Part shown: positions 25,397-35,033 of the stretch, piece after piece
Numbering within the stretch: position 1 is the stretch's first letter
How the letters are laid out: the number at the start of each line of letters is the position of its first letter
NCBI GenBank assembly: GCA_016288005.1
Contig: JAEEXY010000003.1
Location: 1-64,000, forward strand
DNA from: Lachnospiraceae bacterium
GTDB lineage: Bacteria; Bacillota; Clostridia; Lachnospirales; Lachnospiraceae
Reading direction: 5' to 3'
DNA length: 64,000 nucleotides
Made by a program: the position numbers and the translations under genes
Notes under the pieces: model-generated
Told to the model about the DNA's origin: nothing
Database searches by the model: none
What the model saw: only the letters and a program-made list of their open reading frames with translations

Positions 25397-26398
25397 TTAT
25401 TTAAACGAATTAACATTCTTGCTGTCTACAGGTACATACGGAACCCATACATACAGGCCGTCTTCGGTCACGCCGGTGACTCCCGCTGCCGTGCCGTGCT
25501 TTACCAGAGCGATCGAAGCATCGATCGCGGCATTGCCCTGTCCGACAGCCGACTGGTATACCGTAAACTGCATGCCGCCGTCACGGATCGACTGGCATCC
25601 GCCGTCTGTCGCGTCGACTCCGACCACAGGTATCTTAGATGTGTCGATGCCCAGCTCGTTCATCGCGCGTACGACACCGACCGCCATGGAATCGTTGTTG
25701 CAGAATACCGCATCGTAAGACTGACCGGTCTTAAGGAAGATCATAAACGCGTCGTATGCCTTTTCGGTATCCCAGTATGCCGTATCGTTGAATACATATG
25801 TTACGTCAACATTGTTTTTCTTGAAATAGTCCTTAACACCCTTGGTCCTCTTGACCGCAGCGGGGTGTCCGGGCTGTCCCGAAAAGATCGCAACGTTCAT
25901 CTTCTTGGGCTTTCCGAGTTTGTTCCACACGTACTCTGCCTGGAAGAATGCCGCATCCTCCTCGTTGCTGCCCACATACATGTATTTGTCGGCTTCGAGC
26001 TTGTCCTCCTCAGGCTGGGAGTTTATGAAGATAACGGGGAGATCGCCCGCCGCCACTTCGAGCTGCAGAACCGTCTCACTGTCCACGGGGTTGCATATGA
26101 TGATATCATATCCCGAGGAAGCCGCCTGACGCACCTGGGCAACCTGATCGTCAACGCTGCCGCAGGGCTCGCCGAGAGTAACTTCGGCTCCGGCCTTTTT
26201 GCCGGAAGCGCTGACCGCGTTCATCAGCAGTTCCTTGAACTCATCGAGTATAGGAGTCGTGAAATAGATCTTTAAGCCCGCGCCCGATGCGGCGCCCGAG
26301 CTGCCTTTGCCGCCCGAACAGCCTGCCAGGGAAACGAGTATAACAGCAAAAGTAAGAACACTGACCAAAAATCTTTTAACAGTTGTATTTTTAATCAT
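25397..26398 (-). CDS. Sugar-binding lipoprotein cotranscribed with a chemoreceptor
   Basis: A 333-aa type-1 periplasmic-binding-protein. The start at 26398 is chosen over an upstream in-frame ATG because it has GAGGAGG and begins a lipoprotein signal peptide with lipobox SLAGC. Ligand-binding fold blocks include DIIICNPVDSETV, VIFINSQPEE, MNVAIFSGQPGHPAA, VFCNNDSMAVG and PVVGVDATDGG, close to galactose/ribose binding proteins such as MglB. No transporter genes adjoin it. It follows the methyl-accepting chemotaxis gene by 19 bp, which suggests it presents a sugar to that receptor; this is inferred. Confidence 0.88.
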   Translation of the reverse strand: MIKNTTVKRFLVSVLTFAVILVSLAGCSGGKGSSGAASGAGLKIYFTTPILDEFKELLMNAVSASGKKAGAEVTLGEPCGSVDDQVAQVRQAASSGYDIIICNPVDSETVLQLEVAAGDLPVIFINSQPEEDKLEADKYMYVGSNEEDAAFFQAEYVWNKLGKPKKMNVAIFSGQPGHPAAVKRTKGVKDYFKKNNVDVTYVFNDTAYWDTEKAYDAFMIFLKTGQSYDAVFCNNDSMAVGVVRAMNELGIDTSKIPVVGVDATDGGCQSIRDGGMQFTVYQSAVGQGNAAIDASIALVKHGTAAGVTGVTEDGLYVWVPYVPVDSKNVNSFK

Positions 26399-26417
26399 CT
26401 CTTTGGCCTCCTCTGAT

Positions 26418-28397
26418 TTATATCCTGAACTTCTGAACATAGGATGTAAGGGTCTGGCTGGTCTGCGCAAGCTCGTGCGAGTTGTCTGCCACATCCTGGC
26501 TGCTCTTTGTGATATTGTTGGCCATTTCTACCATGTTCTGAGAGGTAGCAAGGATCTCATCCGCGCTGGCGGCCTGCTCCTCGGAGATAGCCGCTACGTT
26601 GGTGGAAACATCCTCAACCTTCTGAACATCCGTGATCATCGCCTCGATGAGAGTATTGGTCTCCTGAATATTGCCGTAGATCTGATCGAAGGTCTTAACA
26701 GCTACGTCAATGAGCTCGCTGTTTTCCTTAATGCTCTCGGCGCTCGCGTCGGCCTGGCTGACGGCGTCGTTGATCAGAGCCCTGATCTCATCGATAAGGT
26801 TCGAGATATTGTTGGCGCTCGCCGCGGAAGTCTGAGCCAGTTTCGCGATCTGTGTCGCAACGATAGCGAAGCCTCTGCCGGCCTCACCCGCTCTGGCCGC
26901 CTCGATGCTGGCATTGAGCGAGAGGAGGTTGGTCTCTTCGGAAATGTCGCTGATCATGCCGACGATCTTGGTGATCTCCTCAGATGCGGTGCCAACCTTG
27001 TTGATAGAATCAACAAGCTTTTCGTTCGCGGTGGAGATGCCGCCCATCGCGGCGCTGAGGCTCTCCATATCGGAACGTCCCTTCTTGGATATTCCGACGG
27101 TCTCCTTCATGCTGTTGTGAGCCTTGTCCGAATTCTCTCTGGTATCGGAAACTACGCCCGCGAGGATGCCCGCATTCTGCGCGATATCGTTAACGGCTAC
27201 GGCCAACTGGTCAACTGTCTCGTTCAGCTGCATCATGGCATCGGCCTGGGACTGCGAAGCCTCAAACATGGTCTTCGAAACTCTGTCTGAGTTATCGGAC
27301 TCTTCTTTAAGTTTTTCTGACTCCTCGCTGATGCTGGTGAGCATGGTCTTCATGCTGGCAACGAACTCGGATACCTTGGCGCCCATGAGGCCGATCTCAT
27401 CGTCGCTCGACGAATCAACTTCGATGGTAAAGTCGCCTTCGGACATCGCGGAAATATTGTTCGAAATATGTGTAAGAGGAGCGATAACTCTTCTGACTAC
27501 GAGCAGGATAAGTATCGTAATAAGCGCGATCGCAACCGCTCCTACAACGAACAGCAGTATACCCATCTGGGATACCGACTTAAGGACTATGCTCTCGGGA
27601 ATATATGAAACCAGAACCCAGTCAGTGCCCGATACCGACGCGAACGCAACCATGTTGCCGTCGATCTCCCTGCTGCCGAGATCGTCCGCCATGATCGCCT
27701 CCGCGGCACCCGCAAGAAGCGCATCGCCGGCAGATGCCGAAAGATGCGTGCCGATGAGCTTAACATCTCTGTGGGCGAGGATCTTGTAATCGTTGGTATC
27801 AACAAGGAATGAGCTGGCGCCCTTCATCTTGACACCGGAGTTAACGATGATGCTGATCTTGTCAAGCGTAACATCGGCTCCGAGAACCTTGATGACATCG
27901 GTGCCGTCGTTTAAGATACCGGTGGCGCTGATAACGGTCTGTCCGTGATCGTTTGTATAAGCGGTACCGTAAGCCATGGTAATGCGGGAGATACCCTGCC
28001 TGAACCATGTGCTGCCCGTAACATTGCTCTCGGTCTTGTCCGACTGCGTCGCTTTATAGAACTCGCCGTTTGTCGTTCCCAGATAGAAACCGTTGGGCGA
28101 GTTGGAATTAAACCCGTAGAACGAATCAAGGAAAGGCACTATCTCTGACATATCGAGATGCTGAGACTCCATGGTGTGCTTTACCGTGCCGAAATACTCG
28201 AGGTTTTCGTTGAGCCACGATTCAATGTTGTCCGCCTGGTTGGAAATGGAGGATTCAATGGTCTCCTTTGCCATTTCCGTCATACGGTTCTTTGAAAGAG
28301 TCGCCGCTATCACAACGAGCGCAAGAACTGTGAGAACTACTACCGGAATGATGAAGGTGAGCAGTTTAGAACTGATCTTTCTGGTCTTTTTCTTCAT
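26418..28397 (-). CDS. Methyl-accepting chemotaxis protein (dCache type)
   Basis: A 659-aa chemoreceptor. Transmembrane helix 1 is at about residues 12-32, a double-Cache-like extracellular sensor at about 35-275 (with [13 protein letters not shown] and [16 protein letters not shown]), helix 2 at about 283-305, HAMP at about 305-360, and a long cytoplasmic coiled coil to the end. The signalling tip is recognisable around [20 protein letters not shown]. It would control the CheA kinase and hence motility. It is the first gene of an operon with a sugar-binding lipoprotein; ribosome-binding site AGGAGA. Confidence 0.93.
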   Translation of the reverse strand: MKKKTRKISSKLLTFIIPVVVLTVLALVVIAATLSKNRMTEMAKETIESSISNQADNIESWLNENLEYFGTVKHTMESQHLDMSEIVPFLDSFYGFNSNSPNGFYLGTTNGEFYKATQSDKTESNVTGSTWFRQGISRITMAYGTAYTNDHGQTVISATGILNDGTDVIKVLGADVTLDKISIIVNSGVKMKGASSFLVDTNDYKILAHRDVKLIGTHLSASAGDALLAGAAEAIMADDLGSREIDGNMVAFASVSGTDWVLVSYIPESIVLKSVSQMGILLFVVGAVAIALITILILLVVRRVIAPLTHISNNISAMSEGDFTIEVDSSSDDEIGLMGAKVSEFVASMKTMLTSISEESEKLKEESDNSDRVSKTMFEASQSQADAMMQLNETVDQLAVAVNDIAQNAGILAGVVSDTRENSDKAHNSMKETVGISKKGRSDMESLSAAMGGISTANEKLVDSINKVGTASEEITKIVGMISDISEETNLLSLNASIEAARAGEAGRGFAIVATQIAKLAQTSAASANNISNLIDEIRALINDAVSQADASAESIKENSELIDVAVKTFDQIYGNIQETNTLIEAMITDVQKVEDVSTNVAAISEEQAASADEILATSQNMVEMANNITKSSQDVADNSHELAQTSQTLTSYVQKFRI

Positions 28398-28563
28398 GTC
28401 TTTATCTCCTATGAAAACTATTTAGAACCAAAAAATCAAAAGAACTATACATTTACTGTATTATTATACACACTATTTTGCCAAATGAACAGAGGAAAAT
28501 CGCGAATTTGAAAAGAAATTTTACAAAAAGTGACAACTCATGCAAATCAACACAAACAGCAAA

Positions 28564-28597
28564 TAAAAAAGAACCGATCCGTTAACCGGATCAGTTC
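28564..28597 (-). terminator. Terminator of the 89-aa gene
   Basis: Stem GAACCGATCCG with CGGATCAGTTC (28571-28581 with 28587-28597, one mismatch), followed on the minus strand by six T. It overlaps the stop codon. Confidence 0.8.
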
Positions 28598-28860
28598 TCC
28601 TTTGTCCAATATGGCTTCTGGTCTTTGTGCGTATATCCTTCCAGCCTCTGTTTATATGTCTGCAGCGTCAGATTGTACTGCAGGTAGACATCTTCCTTGA
28701 TCTGCTTCGACTCACGCATCTCGTTCAGGAGCTGCTCGAACTCCCTCAGATCGGCCTGCGCGCTGTCCTTGTAGTTGTTGGCCATATTGTTCTCGAGGTT
28801 TTCGATGACGGTATCCAGCAGCTGCTCGTATTTGCTCTTAAACAGATCCCTTAAACCCAT
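28591..28860 (-). CDS. 89-aa coiled-coil protein, unknown function
   Basis: A small charged protein, almost wholly predicted alpha-helical (about residues 5-75), beginning MGLRDLFKSKYEQLLDTVIE and rich in Glu, Gln and Leu with heptad-like spacing. No signal peptide or membrane segment. It follows the pyrophosphohydrolase gene by 58 bp on the same strand and has its own terminator, so it may be the last gene of that operon. I do not recognise the family. Confidence 0.7.
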   Translation of the reverse strand: MGLRDLFKSKYEQLLDTVIENLENNMANNYKDSAQADLREFEQLLNEMRESKQIKEDVYLQYNLTLQTYKQRLEGYTHKDQKPYWTKEN

Positions 28861-28918
28861 GTTGTATCTCCCTTCCTGCCCGATAAGGGCATATATCGTT
28901 TCGCGGCGCCCCGGCCGC

Positions 28919-29239
28919 TTACAGCTCGTCGTACTTTGCCGCGCTGCCCTTTGCTTTCTCCACCGGGTATTTTCTCTCGTTCTGGTCCATCTTCATGTTC
29001 ACGATCTCATCCGCGTCCAGCCCGAGTTTATCCAGCAGGTCCTGCGCGTAAACTATCACGTCCGCCAGTTCCTCCTTCACATGCTGCAGATCATACTCCT
29101 CGTTGTTCCACTGGAAGCACTCCAGCAGTTCCGCCGCCTCGATCACAATGGACTTCGCCAGGTTCTCGGGCGAGTGGAACTGGTCCCAGTCGCGGTCGGT
29201 CGTAAATCTGCGTATTCTGTCAATCGTTTGCTGTTTCAT
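28919..29239 (-). CDS. MazG-like nucleotide pyrophosphohydrolase
   Basis: A 106-aa all-alpha NTP pyrophosphatase. The metal-binding pattern is present: EAAELLECFQW followed by EELADVIVYAQDLLDKLG, equivalent to the EXXE and EXXD motifs of MazG and dCTP pyrophosphatases. It would hydrolyse (deoxy)nucleoside triphosphates to monophosphates plus pyrophosphate, often to clear non-canonical nucleotides. It overlaps the 3' end of the nuclease-helicase gene by 20 bp, so the two products probably act in the same process. Confidence 0.88.
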   Translation of the reverse strand: MKQQTIDRIRRFTTDRDWDQFHSPENLAKSIVIEAAELLECFQWNNEEYDLQHVKEELADVIVYAQDLLDKLGLDADEIVNMKMDQNERKYPVEKAKGSAAKYDEL

Positions 29240-31112
29240 GTTTTACGCTCCTTAATCTCTCTTTCAGATACTGTGACATTCCGGGGTCCGTGCAGTAAAT
29301 GTAGCAGCCCTTCATGCCCCTGGTCAACAGCGTCCTATAGGTGTTCTTTATTATTTCGTCAGCCCGGCTTCCGGCCTCATCAGGAGACTCCCGGTACAGT
29401 TTTTTTATGCCCTTGAGCGACTGATCTGTCTTTGCGCGTTTGGTAAAATCGGTGATAACATGTCCGTTTTCGTATCTGATATCGTTGCCCATGATCACTC
29501 CGACATAGTCAAACTCCAGGCCCTGCGATGTATGTATGCATCCCGCCTCATTGATCGAGGTGTCGCTGACCGCGAAAGGTTCGCCGTTGCCCAGATTCCA
29601 GCTTATCTCGAAATCCCCGATCTTTATGTCATGATAATCGGTATTGTTCTGCTCACGTTTCAGCCACTCCCAGCAATATCCCGCAAGTATCCTTGCCCGA
29701 TTCGACAATTTGTTTTTCTCGACGACAAGTTCCCGCATTTCTCCCGGAGTGTCGCAAACACGTATATCGTAATCTATACCTTCGAGATCGTAATTCGCAG
29801 TTGAGCGAATATCCAGTACGTCATCCAGCCATGCGAGATATCCGTCGGAGCCGTTGCATCTGAACTGTGATCCCAGTTCAAGGTAATACAGTTCCGATCC
29901 CTCTTCCTCAGCCCATTTTTCTATCTCCCCGACGGAACCGATATCATCCATAGTAACTCTCTGGCTCTCGTCTATGAAAAATACGCTGCAATATGCTGCA
30001 TGAATGATCTCTTTGATCTGGTTTTCGCCCAGATTATGAAACATACCGGATTTTTCGTTCAGCCGGTGGGCTTCGTCACACAACAGCGTATGGGCTACAT
30101 TCCGGCCTACTTCTGTGTAATTGCCGGATCCCTTGAACATATTATCAACGCTGCTCTTTTTTATCAGGCCTTTGAGTTTTTTCAGATAAACCTGTCTGGG
30201 TGCGCTGTTTTTGGATACGTACTGCACCATCTGGTCTCTTTGAGTCAGCTCTGCGAGCAGGTTGACCGCTATTACGGTTTTCCCGGTTCCGGGACCGCCT
30301 TTTACAATGATCGTGCGCTTTTTATAATCCTTCTGGCATTGCAGTGACAGCCTTAATATCTCCTCGTACGCAACCTTTTGCTCGTCTATCATGACAAATT
30401 CGCGATTGCCCTTAAGCATTGAACCGATAGCGTTCTGGAGACTTTTTGACGGACGTATCCTGCCGTGATCGACCCTGTAGAGGATCTCCTTTTTATCACC
30501 TTTTTTAATGGACGCTTTTATAAAATCCCGCAGTTCAAAAAGCTGTCCCTTTGTAAATGCGGGCGCTTCATCGAGATAATCCTTATATCTCCCGGAATCC
30601 AGCGGATCGTTCGCGCCGCGGATATAATTATGCAGACAGGCACACGGTGTGATCCGGATATCGCCGTCCTGCACTTCCTGATTAAAATCCCTGATCAGCT
30701 GAGCATATGACCATGCCTGATACGAAGGATGGACTACCTTATGCGGTCCTCCGCCAACCACGGTTTCTACCAGCGCATCGGTTCCTTCCACTTCCTCAAG
30801 CGCGTCCCACTGTTTCAGCTCCACAATGACCATCCCGGGTTCATCCGCATTCCCATAGCCCGATATCATGAAATCCACACGTTTCGATGTCTGCGGGATA
30901 TTGAACTCGATCGCGACACCCGCATCGTCCGGGATATCATCATCGTTCATAACCTTGAACATGTAGTTGAGAGAATTCTCCCATGAGCGGAATTCCGCTT
31001 TCGGAGTGTGCCGCCCAAGCTTTGTCAGGATATTCATTTCTATCTCCATAGCTATCGAATCGTTCAAACAGCTTTTGAGAAAATCCGATTTTAGTCCGTC
31101 ATAAACTATCAT
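29220..31112 (-). CDS. PD-(D/E)XK nuclease fused to a DUF2075 superfamily 1 helicase
   Basis: A 630-aa protein. The N-terminal 150 residues hold a nuclease-like core, RVDF (Asp80) then VIVELKQW (Glu98, Lys100), as in PD-(D/E)XK enzymes. The rest is a helicase of the DUF2075 group: Walker A GGPGTGKT (Lys278), Walker B LLCDEAHRL, FFIDESQR, and late motifs HTSQGLEFDYVGVI and RGMKG. The start at 31112 follows AAAGGA; a longer reading from 31166 lacks a ribosome-binding site. It is coupled to a MazG-like gene. DUF2075 proteins occur in several predicted DNA/RNA surveillance settings; a defence role here is an inference. Confidence 0.87.
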   Translation of the reverse strand: MIVYDGLKSDFLKSCLNDSIAMEIEMNILTKLGRHTPKAEFRSWENSLNYMFKVMNDDDIPDDAGVAIEFNIPQTSKRVDFMISGYGNADEPGMVIVELKQWDALEEVEGTDALVETVVGGGPHKVVHPSYQAWSYAQLIRDFNQEVQDGDIRITPCACLHNYIRGANDPLDSGRYKDYLDEAPAFTKGQLFELRDFIKASIKKGDKKEILYRVDHGRIRPSKSLQNAIGSMLKGNREFVMIDEQKVAYEEILRLSLQCQKDYKKRTIIVKGGPGTGKTVIAVNLLAELTQRDQMVQYVSKNSAPRQVYLKKLKGLIKKSSVDNMFKGSGNYTEVGRNVAHTLLCDEAHRLNEKSGMFHNLGENQIKEIIHAAYCSVFFIDESQRVTMDDIGSVGEIEKWAEEEGSELYYLELGSQFRCNGSDGYLAWLDDVLDIRSTANYDLEGIDYDIRVCDTPGEMRELVVEKNKLSNRARILAGYCWEWLKREQNNTDYHDIKIGDFEISWNLGNGEPFAVSDTSINEAGCIHTSQGLEFDYVGVIMGNDIRYENGHVITDFTKRAKTDQSLKGIKKLYRESPDEAGSRADEIIKNTYRTLLTRGMKGCYIYCTDPGMSQYLKERLRSVKHETAND

Positions 31113-31277
31113 GAAACGCGATCCTTTCTCAGTCTGAATCCATGATATTATTTTATGCTTTTGCATAACATGTTTCCACTATTTTTTGAATTACGCGATG
31201 AGACGGATCTCATTGACAAATAATCCGGGCAGATATTACGATAATTATATGATCTAGATTTTTATCCGGAGGCGACC

Positions 31278-31862
31278 ATGATCCTTATCACCGGCTTTGA
31301 GCCGTTCGGCAACGCAGTGCTTAACCCGTCCCGGGAGGCGGTAAAACTGCTGCCCGATACTATAAACGATGAAAAAATAGAAAAACTGCAGCTCCCCGTG
31401 GTATTCGGCGAAGCTGCGGAAATGATAATCAAGCAGATCGAGCGCGAGACTCCCTCGGCCCTCATAATGACCGGCGTTGCCGCGGGCAGGGATAAGATCA
31501 CGCCCGAAGTCAGCGCGATAAACCTTGCGGATGCGCGTATACCGGACAATGCGGGACAGTCACCGAAGTGGGAGCGCATCATCGAAGACGCGCCCGACGG
31601 GCTGTTCTCCACTCTCCCGGTCAGGCAGATGGTCGATGCCATGGAAGCCGCCGGTTTCAAGGCGGGACTCTCCTACTCGGCCGGCACTTATGTCTGCAAC
31701 GACACTTTTTTCAGGGTATGTTATCACATGAAGAATATCGCTCCCAACATCCCCTGCGGATTCATTCACGTCCCGAATCCCAAAGGCATGGACAAAGGCA
31801 CCGACATGACGGTCGAAGATTTCGCGAACGCTCTCGAAATCTGTATAAGGACAATCTTATAA
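31278..31862 (+). CDS. pcp: Pyroglutamyl-peptidase I
   Basis: A 194-aa cytoplasmic cysteine peptidase that removes N-terminal pyroglutamate from peptides. It begins with the family block ILITGFEPFG, and has the catalytic Cys140 in AGTYVCNDTFF and His164 in GFIHVP. The active-site Glu lies in ITPEVSAIN, and ADARIPDNAGQ is the conserved loop. Length is slightly below the usual 200-215. Ribosome-binding site GGAGG precedes the ATG. It is 8 bp upstream of the ABC transporter gene, so the two are probably cotranscribed. Confidence 0.93.
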   Translation: MILITGFEPFGNAVLNPSREAVKLLPDTINDEKIEKLQLPVVFGEAAEMIIKQIERETPSALIMTGVAAGRDKITPEVSAINLADARIPDNAGQSPKWERIIEDAPDGLFSTLPVRQMVDAMEAAGFKAGLSYSAGTYVCNDTFFRVCYHMKNIAPNIPCGFIHVPNPKGMDKGTDMTVEDFANALEICIRTIL

Positions 31863-31869
31863 AGGAGAA

Positions 31870-33621
31870 ATGCAAGGGAATATGAGCAGGAATTTCAAAA
31901 AGATGATATCTTACTACAGGCCGTATATGGGGATATTCTCGGCCGATATGTTCTTTGCCTTTTTGTCTGCCGCGATCGCGCTGACGCTGCCGCTCATTGT
32001 GCGATATGTAACCCGCGAACTGATCTACAAAGAAAGAGATGCGATACTGCATGAGATCGGCATCATCGCAGTGATCATGTTCGCGCTCCTCGCGATCGAT
32101 GCCTACTCGAAGTTCTTTATCGGCTATTACGGTCATGTTATGGGCACGAAGATCGAATACGACATGCGTGCCGACATTTTCGACCATATGCAGAAGCTGA
32201 GTTTTTCATTCTTTGACGACGCAAAGGTCGGACAGCTCATGAGCCGCATAACGAACGATCTTTTCGATATCACGGAGCTGCTGCATCACGGCCCCGAGAA
32301 TATCATCCTCTCCGTGCTCAAGATCACAGGTGCCCTGATCATCCTGCTGCAGATCAACGGCTGGCTTGTCCTGGCCGCATTTGCGATACTTCCCGTGCTG
32401 TTCGTCTTCGCGTTCATCCTTAACAGGAAGATGCGCAGGGCATCGAGGGAACGCAGGGCCAGGATAGCGGAGATAAACGCGCAGATAGAGGATAATCTTG
32501 CCGGCATAAGAGTCGTCAAATCATTTGCCAACGAAGATATTGAAAACGAGAAATTCAAAGAGGGCAACGACGGGTTCTACGATGCCAAAAAGAAGCATTA
32601 TTTCTATATGGGAATGTTCCAGGGCGGAGTCGGTACTTTTACCACTCTGATCCAGATAAATGTCATCCTTGCCGGCACGATACTGATCGCATATAAGCGT
32701 ATAGATATCAGCGATCTGATCACATTCCTCCTGTATATCGGAGTTTTTGTCGACCCGATCAGGACGCTGGTCGATTTTACGGAAACATTTCAGAACGGGT
32801 ACACCGGCTTCGAGCGCTTCCAGGAGATCATGGACATAGAGCCCGATATAGAGGATAAGCCCGACGCCGCGGAACTAACGGATGTTCGCGGAGATGTCGA
32901 GTTCAGGGATGTTTCGTTCGCATATCACGAAAACAATGAGAAAGTGCTGAAGGATGTATCGCTTACAGTTCCCGCAGGTGCGTATATCGCGCTGGTCGGT
33001 CCTTCCGGCGCAGGCAAGACGACTATCTGTTCGCTGATACCGCGATTCTATGATGTGACCGGCGGCTCTGTTCTGGTTGACGGAAAAGACGTACGTGACG
33101 TAACGCAGAAAAGCCTTCGCGATCATATAGGCATCGTTCAGCAGGATGTTTATCTCTTTGCCGGTACCATCCTAGACAATATCGCATACGGAAAACCGGG
33201 CGCGTCCAGAGAAGAGATCATAGCCGCAGCAAAAAATGCCAATGCCCATGACTTTATCATGTCATTCCCAGACGGATATGAGACGGATATAGGCCAGCGT
33301 GGGATAAAGCTCTCCGGAGGCCAGAAACAGAGGCTGTCCATTGCCCGCGTATTCTTAAAAAACCCTCCCATCCTGATCTTCGATGAGGCGACCAGCGCTC
33401 TGGACAATGAGAGCGAGAGGGTCGTACAGGAATCGCTCGAGAAACTTGCAAAGAACAGGACAACATTTGTTATCGCGCACCGGCTCACAACCATTCAGAA
33501 TGCGGAAAAGATACTTGTTCTGACCGAAAAAGGCATAGAGGAGCAGGGAACGCACGAAGAGCTGCTTCGCAAAGGCGGTATCTACGCCGGATTATACAAT
33601 ATCCGCCAGATGACGCCGTAA
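31870..33621 (+). CDS. ABC exporter, fused membrane and ATPase domains (MsbA/LmrA-like half-transporter)
   Basis: A 583-aa half-transporter: six membrane helices in residues 20-310 and an ATPase domain from about 340, with Walker A GPSGAGKTT, signature LSGGQKQR, Walker B ILIFDEATSALD, and switch His in IAHRL. It would act as a homodimer exporting a lipid, drug or peptide. AAGGAG lies only 2 nt before the first ATG (31870); the in-frame ATG at 31882 is an alternative start. It ends 10 bp from the convergent isochorismatase-fold gene. Confidence 0.92.
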   Translation: MQGNMSRNFKKMISYYRPYMGIFSADMFFAFLSAAIALTLPLIVRYVTRELIYKERDAILHEIGIIAVIMFALLAIDAYSKFFIGYYGHVMGTKIEYDMRADIFDHMQKLSFSFFDDAKVGQLMSRITNDLFDITELLHHGPENIILSVLKITGALIILLQINGWLVLAAFAILPVLFVFAFILNRKMRRASRERRARIAEINAQIEDNLAGIRVVKSFANEDIENEKFKEGNDGFYDAKKKHYFYMGMFQGGVGTFTTLIQINVILAGTILIAYKRIDISDLITFLLYIGVFVDPIRTLVDFTETFQNGYTGFERFQEIMDIEPDIEDKPDAAELTDVRGDVEFRDVSFAYHENNEKVLKDVSLTVPAGAYIALVGPSGAGKTTICSLIPRFYDVTGGSVLVDGKDVRDVTQKSLRDHIGIVQQDVYLFAGTILDNIAYGKPGASREEIIAAAKNANAHDFIMSFPDGYETDIGQRGIKLSGGQKQRLSIARVFLKNPPILIFDEATSALDNESERVVQESLEKLAKNRTTFVIAHRLTTIQNAEKILVLTEKGIEEQGTHEELLRKGGIYAGLYNIRQMTP

Positions 33622-33631
33622 ATGCGGCACG

Positions 33632-34171
33632 TCATCTGATATGTATATGGCAGCTCTTCATCGCTTCGAGCGCGGTCGCGTGTGACGCGGGTGTTACGCC
33701 TGCGCAGCCGGCCGCATCCACGTAAATGGGGACATTGGGCAGGGATGCCTTGGCCAGCAGCGCGTTCGAGATCACGCAGATATCAGTGCACACGCCTACC
33801 AGCTCGATCTCATCGATGCGGTGAGCGTTCTCGCGCAGGAAAGCCGCGAGCTGCTGCGAGCCGAAAGTATTCTTGTCGAAAATATAAGTGCGGGAAGGCA
33901 GCGCCGCGCCGTCCCTAACGGGATTGAGCTCATCGGTGATCTGCCATCCCTCAGTGCCGTATATGCAGTGCGGTACAGGGAGGTTCCTGCCCTCCTCAGT
34001 CTCCATATAGTCATCAAAATGCGTATCGCGCGTAAAGCAGATCAGCGTGTCTTCGCCTGCTGCCTCCAGTTTTTCTTTGATATGCGGGATCGTCCGTACC
34101 CCCTCCGGATTTGCCAGCGCGCCTGTCAGAAAGTCATTCTGCATATCCACAACTACCAGTACTTTAGCCAT
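33632..34171 (-). CDS. Nicotinamidase-like cysteine hydrolase
   Basis: A 179-aa isochorismatase-fold amidase. The catalytic triad is visible: Asp in VVVDMQNDF, Lys in FDKNTFGS, and Cys in GVCTDICV. RDTHFDDY plus the His in VPHC give the nicotinamidase-type metal site. It probably converts nicotinamide to nicotinate for NAD salvage, although related hydrolases use other amides. The start at 34171 follows GGAGG; an earlier in-frame ATG at 34222 encodes a poly-Ala stretch and lacks a ribosome-binding site. Confidence 0.87.
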   Translation of the reverse strand: MAKVLVVVDMQNDFLTGALANPEGVRTIPHIKEKLEAAGEDTLICFTRDTHFDDYMETEEGRNLPVPHCIYGTEGWQITDELNPVRDGAALPSRTYIFDKNTFGSQQLAAFLRENAHRIDEIELVGVCTDICVISNALLAKASLPNVPIYVDAAGCAGVTPASHATALEAMKSCHIHIR

Positions 34172-34400
34172 ATTTCCTCCATCTCCTGCTGCCGCCGCAG
34201 GAGTTTTTTTTGTCCTGCGCAAAACGGTTACAAATAAAATAATTATTGCATTTTGCGAATTATGGTTAACTTCTTAACATTTTTCAAAATTATAGTTAAG
34301 TAAACTTCAAAGGGAGTCGATATAGAAGGTGTAAACAAAAACAAAACGTGATTATTTCGAATGAATCTTTTTCATTTTTTTCATATCCCTCCCCCAAAAG

Positions 34401-34430
34401 GAAGACCGCTCCGACCGAGCGGTCTTCTTT
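34401..34430. terminator. Terminator hairpin beside the nitroreductase gene
   Basis: An 11-bp perfect stem GAAGACCGCTC (34401-34411) with 34417-34427, T-rich on both sides. It ends the minus-strand nitroreductase transcript. In the rest of 34172-34445 I see A+T-rich DNA with no convincing gene. Confidence 0.7.
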
Positions 34431-34445
34431 AATCTGCGGGAATCC

Positions 34446-35021
34446 CTACAGCAATATATCCTCCAGTTTGCGCTTCGGCACATAATGCACGTCATTCGCG
34501 TCGCGGTAATACTTTACGCTGCCGTCCTCGCCGGTATCCGTAAGCACCACTGTCTCATCGGGCTTTCCTATGGCAACGATCAGCTGCGGAACAAATCTTT
34601 CGGGCAGCGCCAGCGCTTCGGCCGCCTGCGTCTTTTCGTAATTGCCTATCATGCATCCGCCGAGTCCCTGCTCCACCGCTGCCAGGAGTATCGTCTGCGC
34701 GGCGATGCCGATATCGGTATTGGCATTTTCGGGGACTCTGGCGATATCCGTATCCACGCAGATCACGATATACGCGGTCGGGAATTTGCCTTTGTGAGGC
34801 AGCTCGATATCCTTGAGCATCTTGCCCCAGCGCGTGATGCCGTTGAGCTTTGCGACCTCCGCTTCCGAACAGACAAGTCTGTATTTTAACGGCTGGAGAT
34901 TGGCCGCCGAGCCTGCGACTCTCGCAGTGTCCACCAGGTCTTTCAGCTCATCCTCCGTGATCTTTCTGCTCTCGTCATATCCGCGATAGCTCCTGTTTTT
35001 GCGTACCAGATCCTTTATCAT
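34446..35021 (-). CDS. Nitroreductase-family flavoprotein
   Basis: A 191-aa FMN-dependent oxidoreductase. It starts with the family N-terminus LVRKNRSYRGYDESRKI, has the flavin-contact block ARVAGSAANLQPLKYR, the IGIAAQTILLAAVEQGLGGCMIG segment, and LIVAIGKPDE near the C-terminus. It would use NAD(P)H to reduce nitro compounds or quinones; the natural substrate is unknown. It follows the DUF362 ferredoxin-like gene by 12 bp and is probably cotranscribed, so electron transfer between the two is conceivable. Confidence 0.9.
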   Translation of the reverse strand: MIKDLVRKNRSYRGYDESRKITEDELKDLVDTARVAGSAANLQPLKYRLVCSEAEVAKLNGITRWGKMLKDIELPHKGKFPTAYIVICVDTDIARVPENANTDIGIAAQTILLAAVEQGLGGCMIGNYEKTQAAEALALPERFVPQLIVAIGKPDETVVLTDTGEDGSVKYYRDANDVHYVPKRKLEDILL

Positions 35022-35033
35022 ATATGCCTCCGC

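Noticed and set aside
26307-27290. Plus-strand open frame of 327 codons
   Set aside because: Antisense to the chemoreceptor and binding-protein genes; Leu/Gly/Arg-rich low-complexity product typical of a shadow frame.
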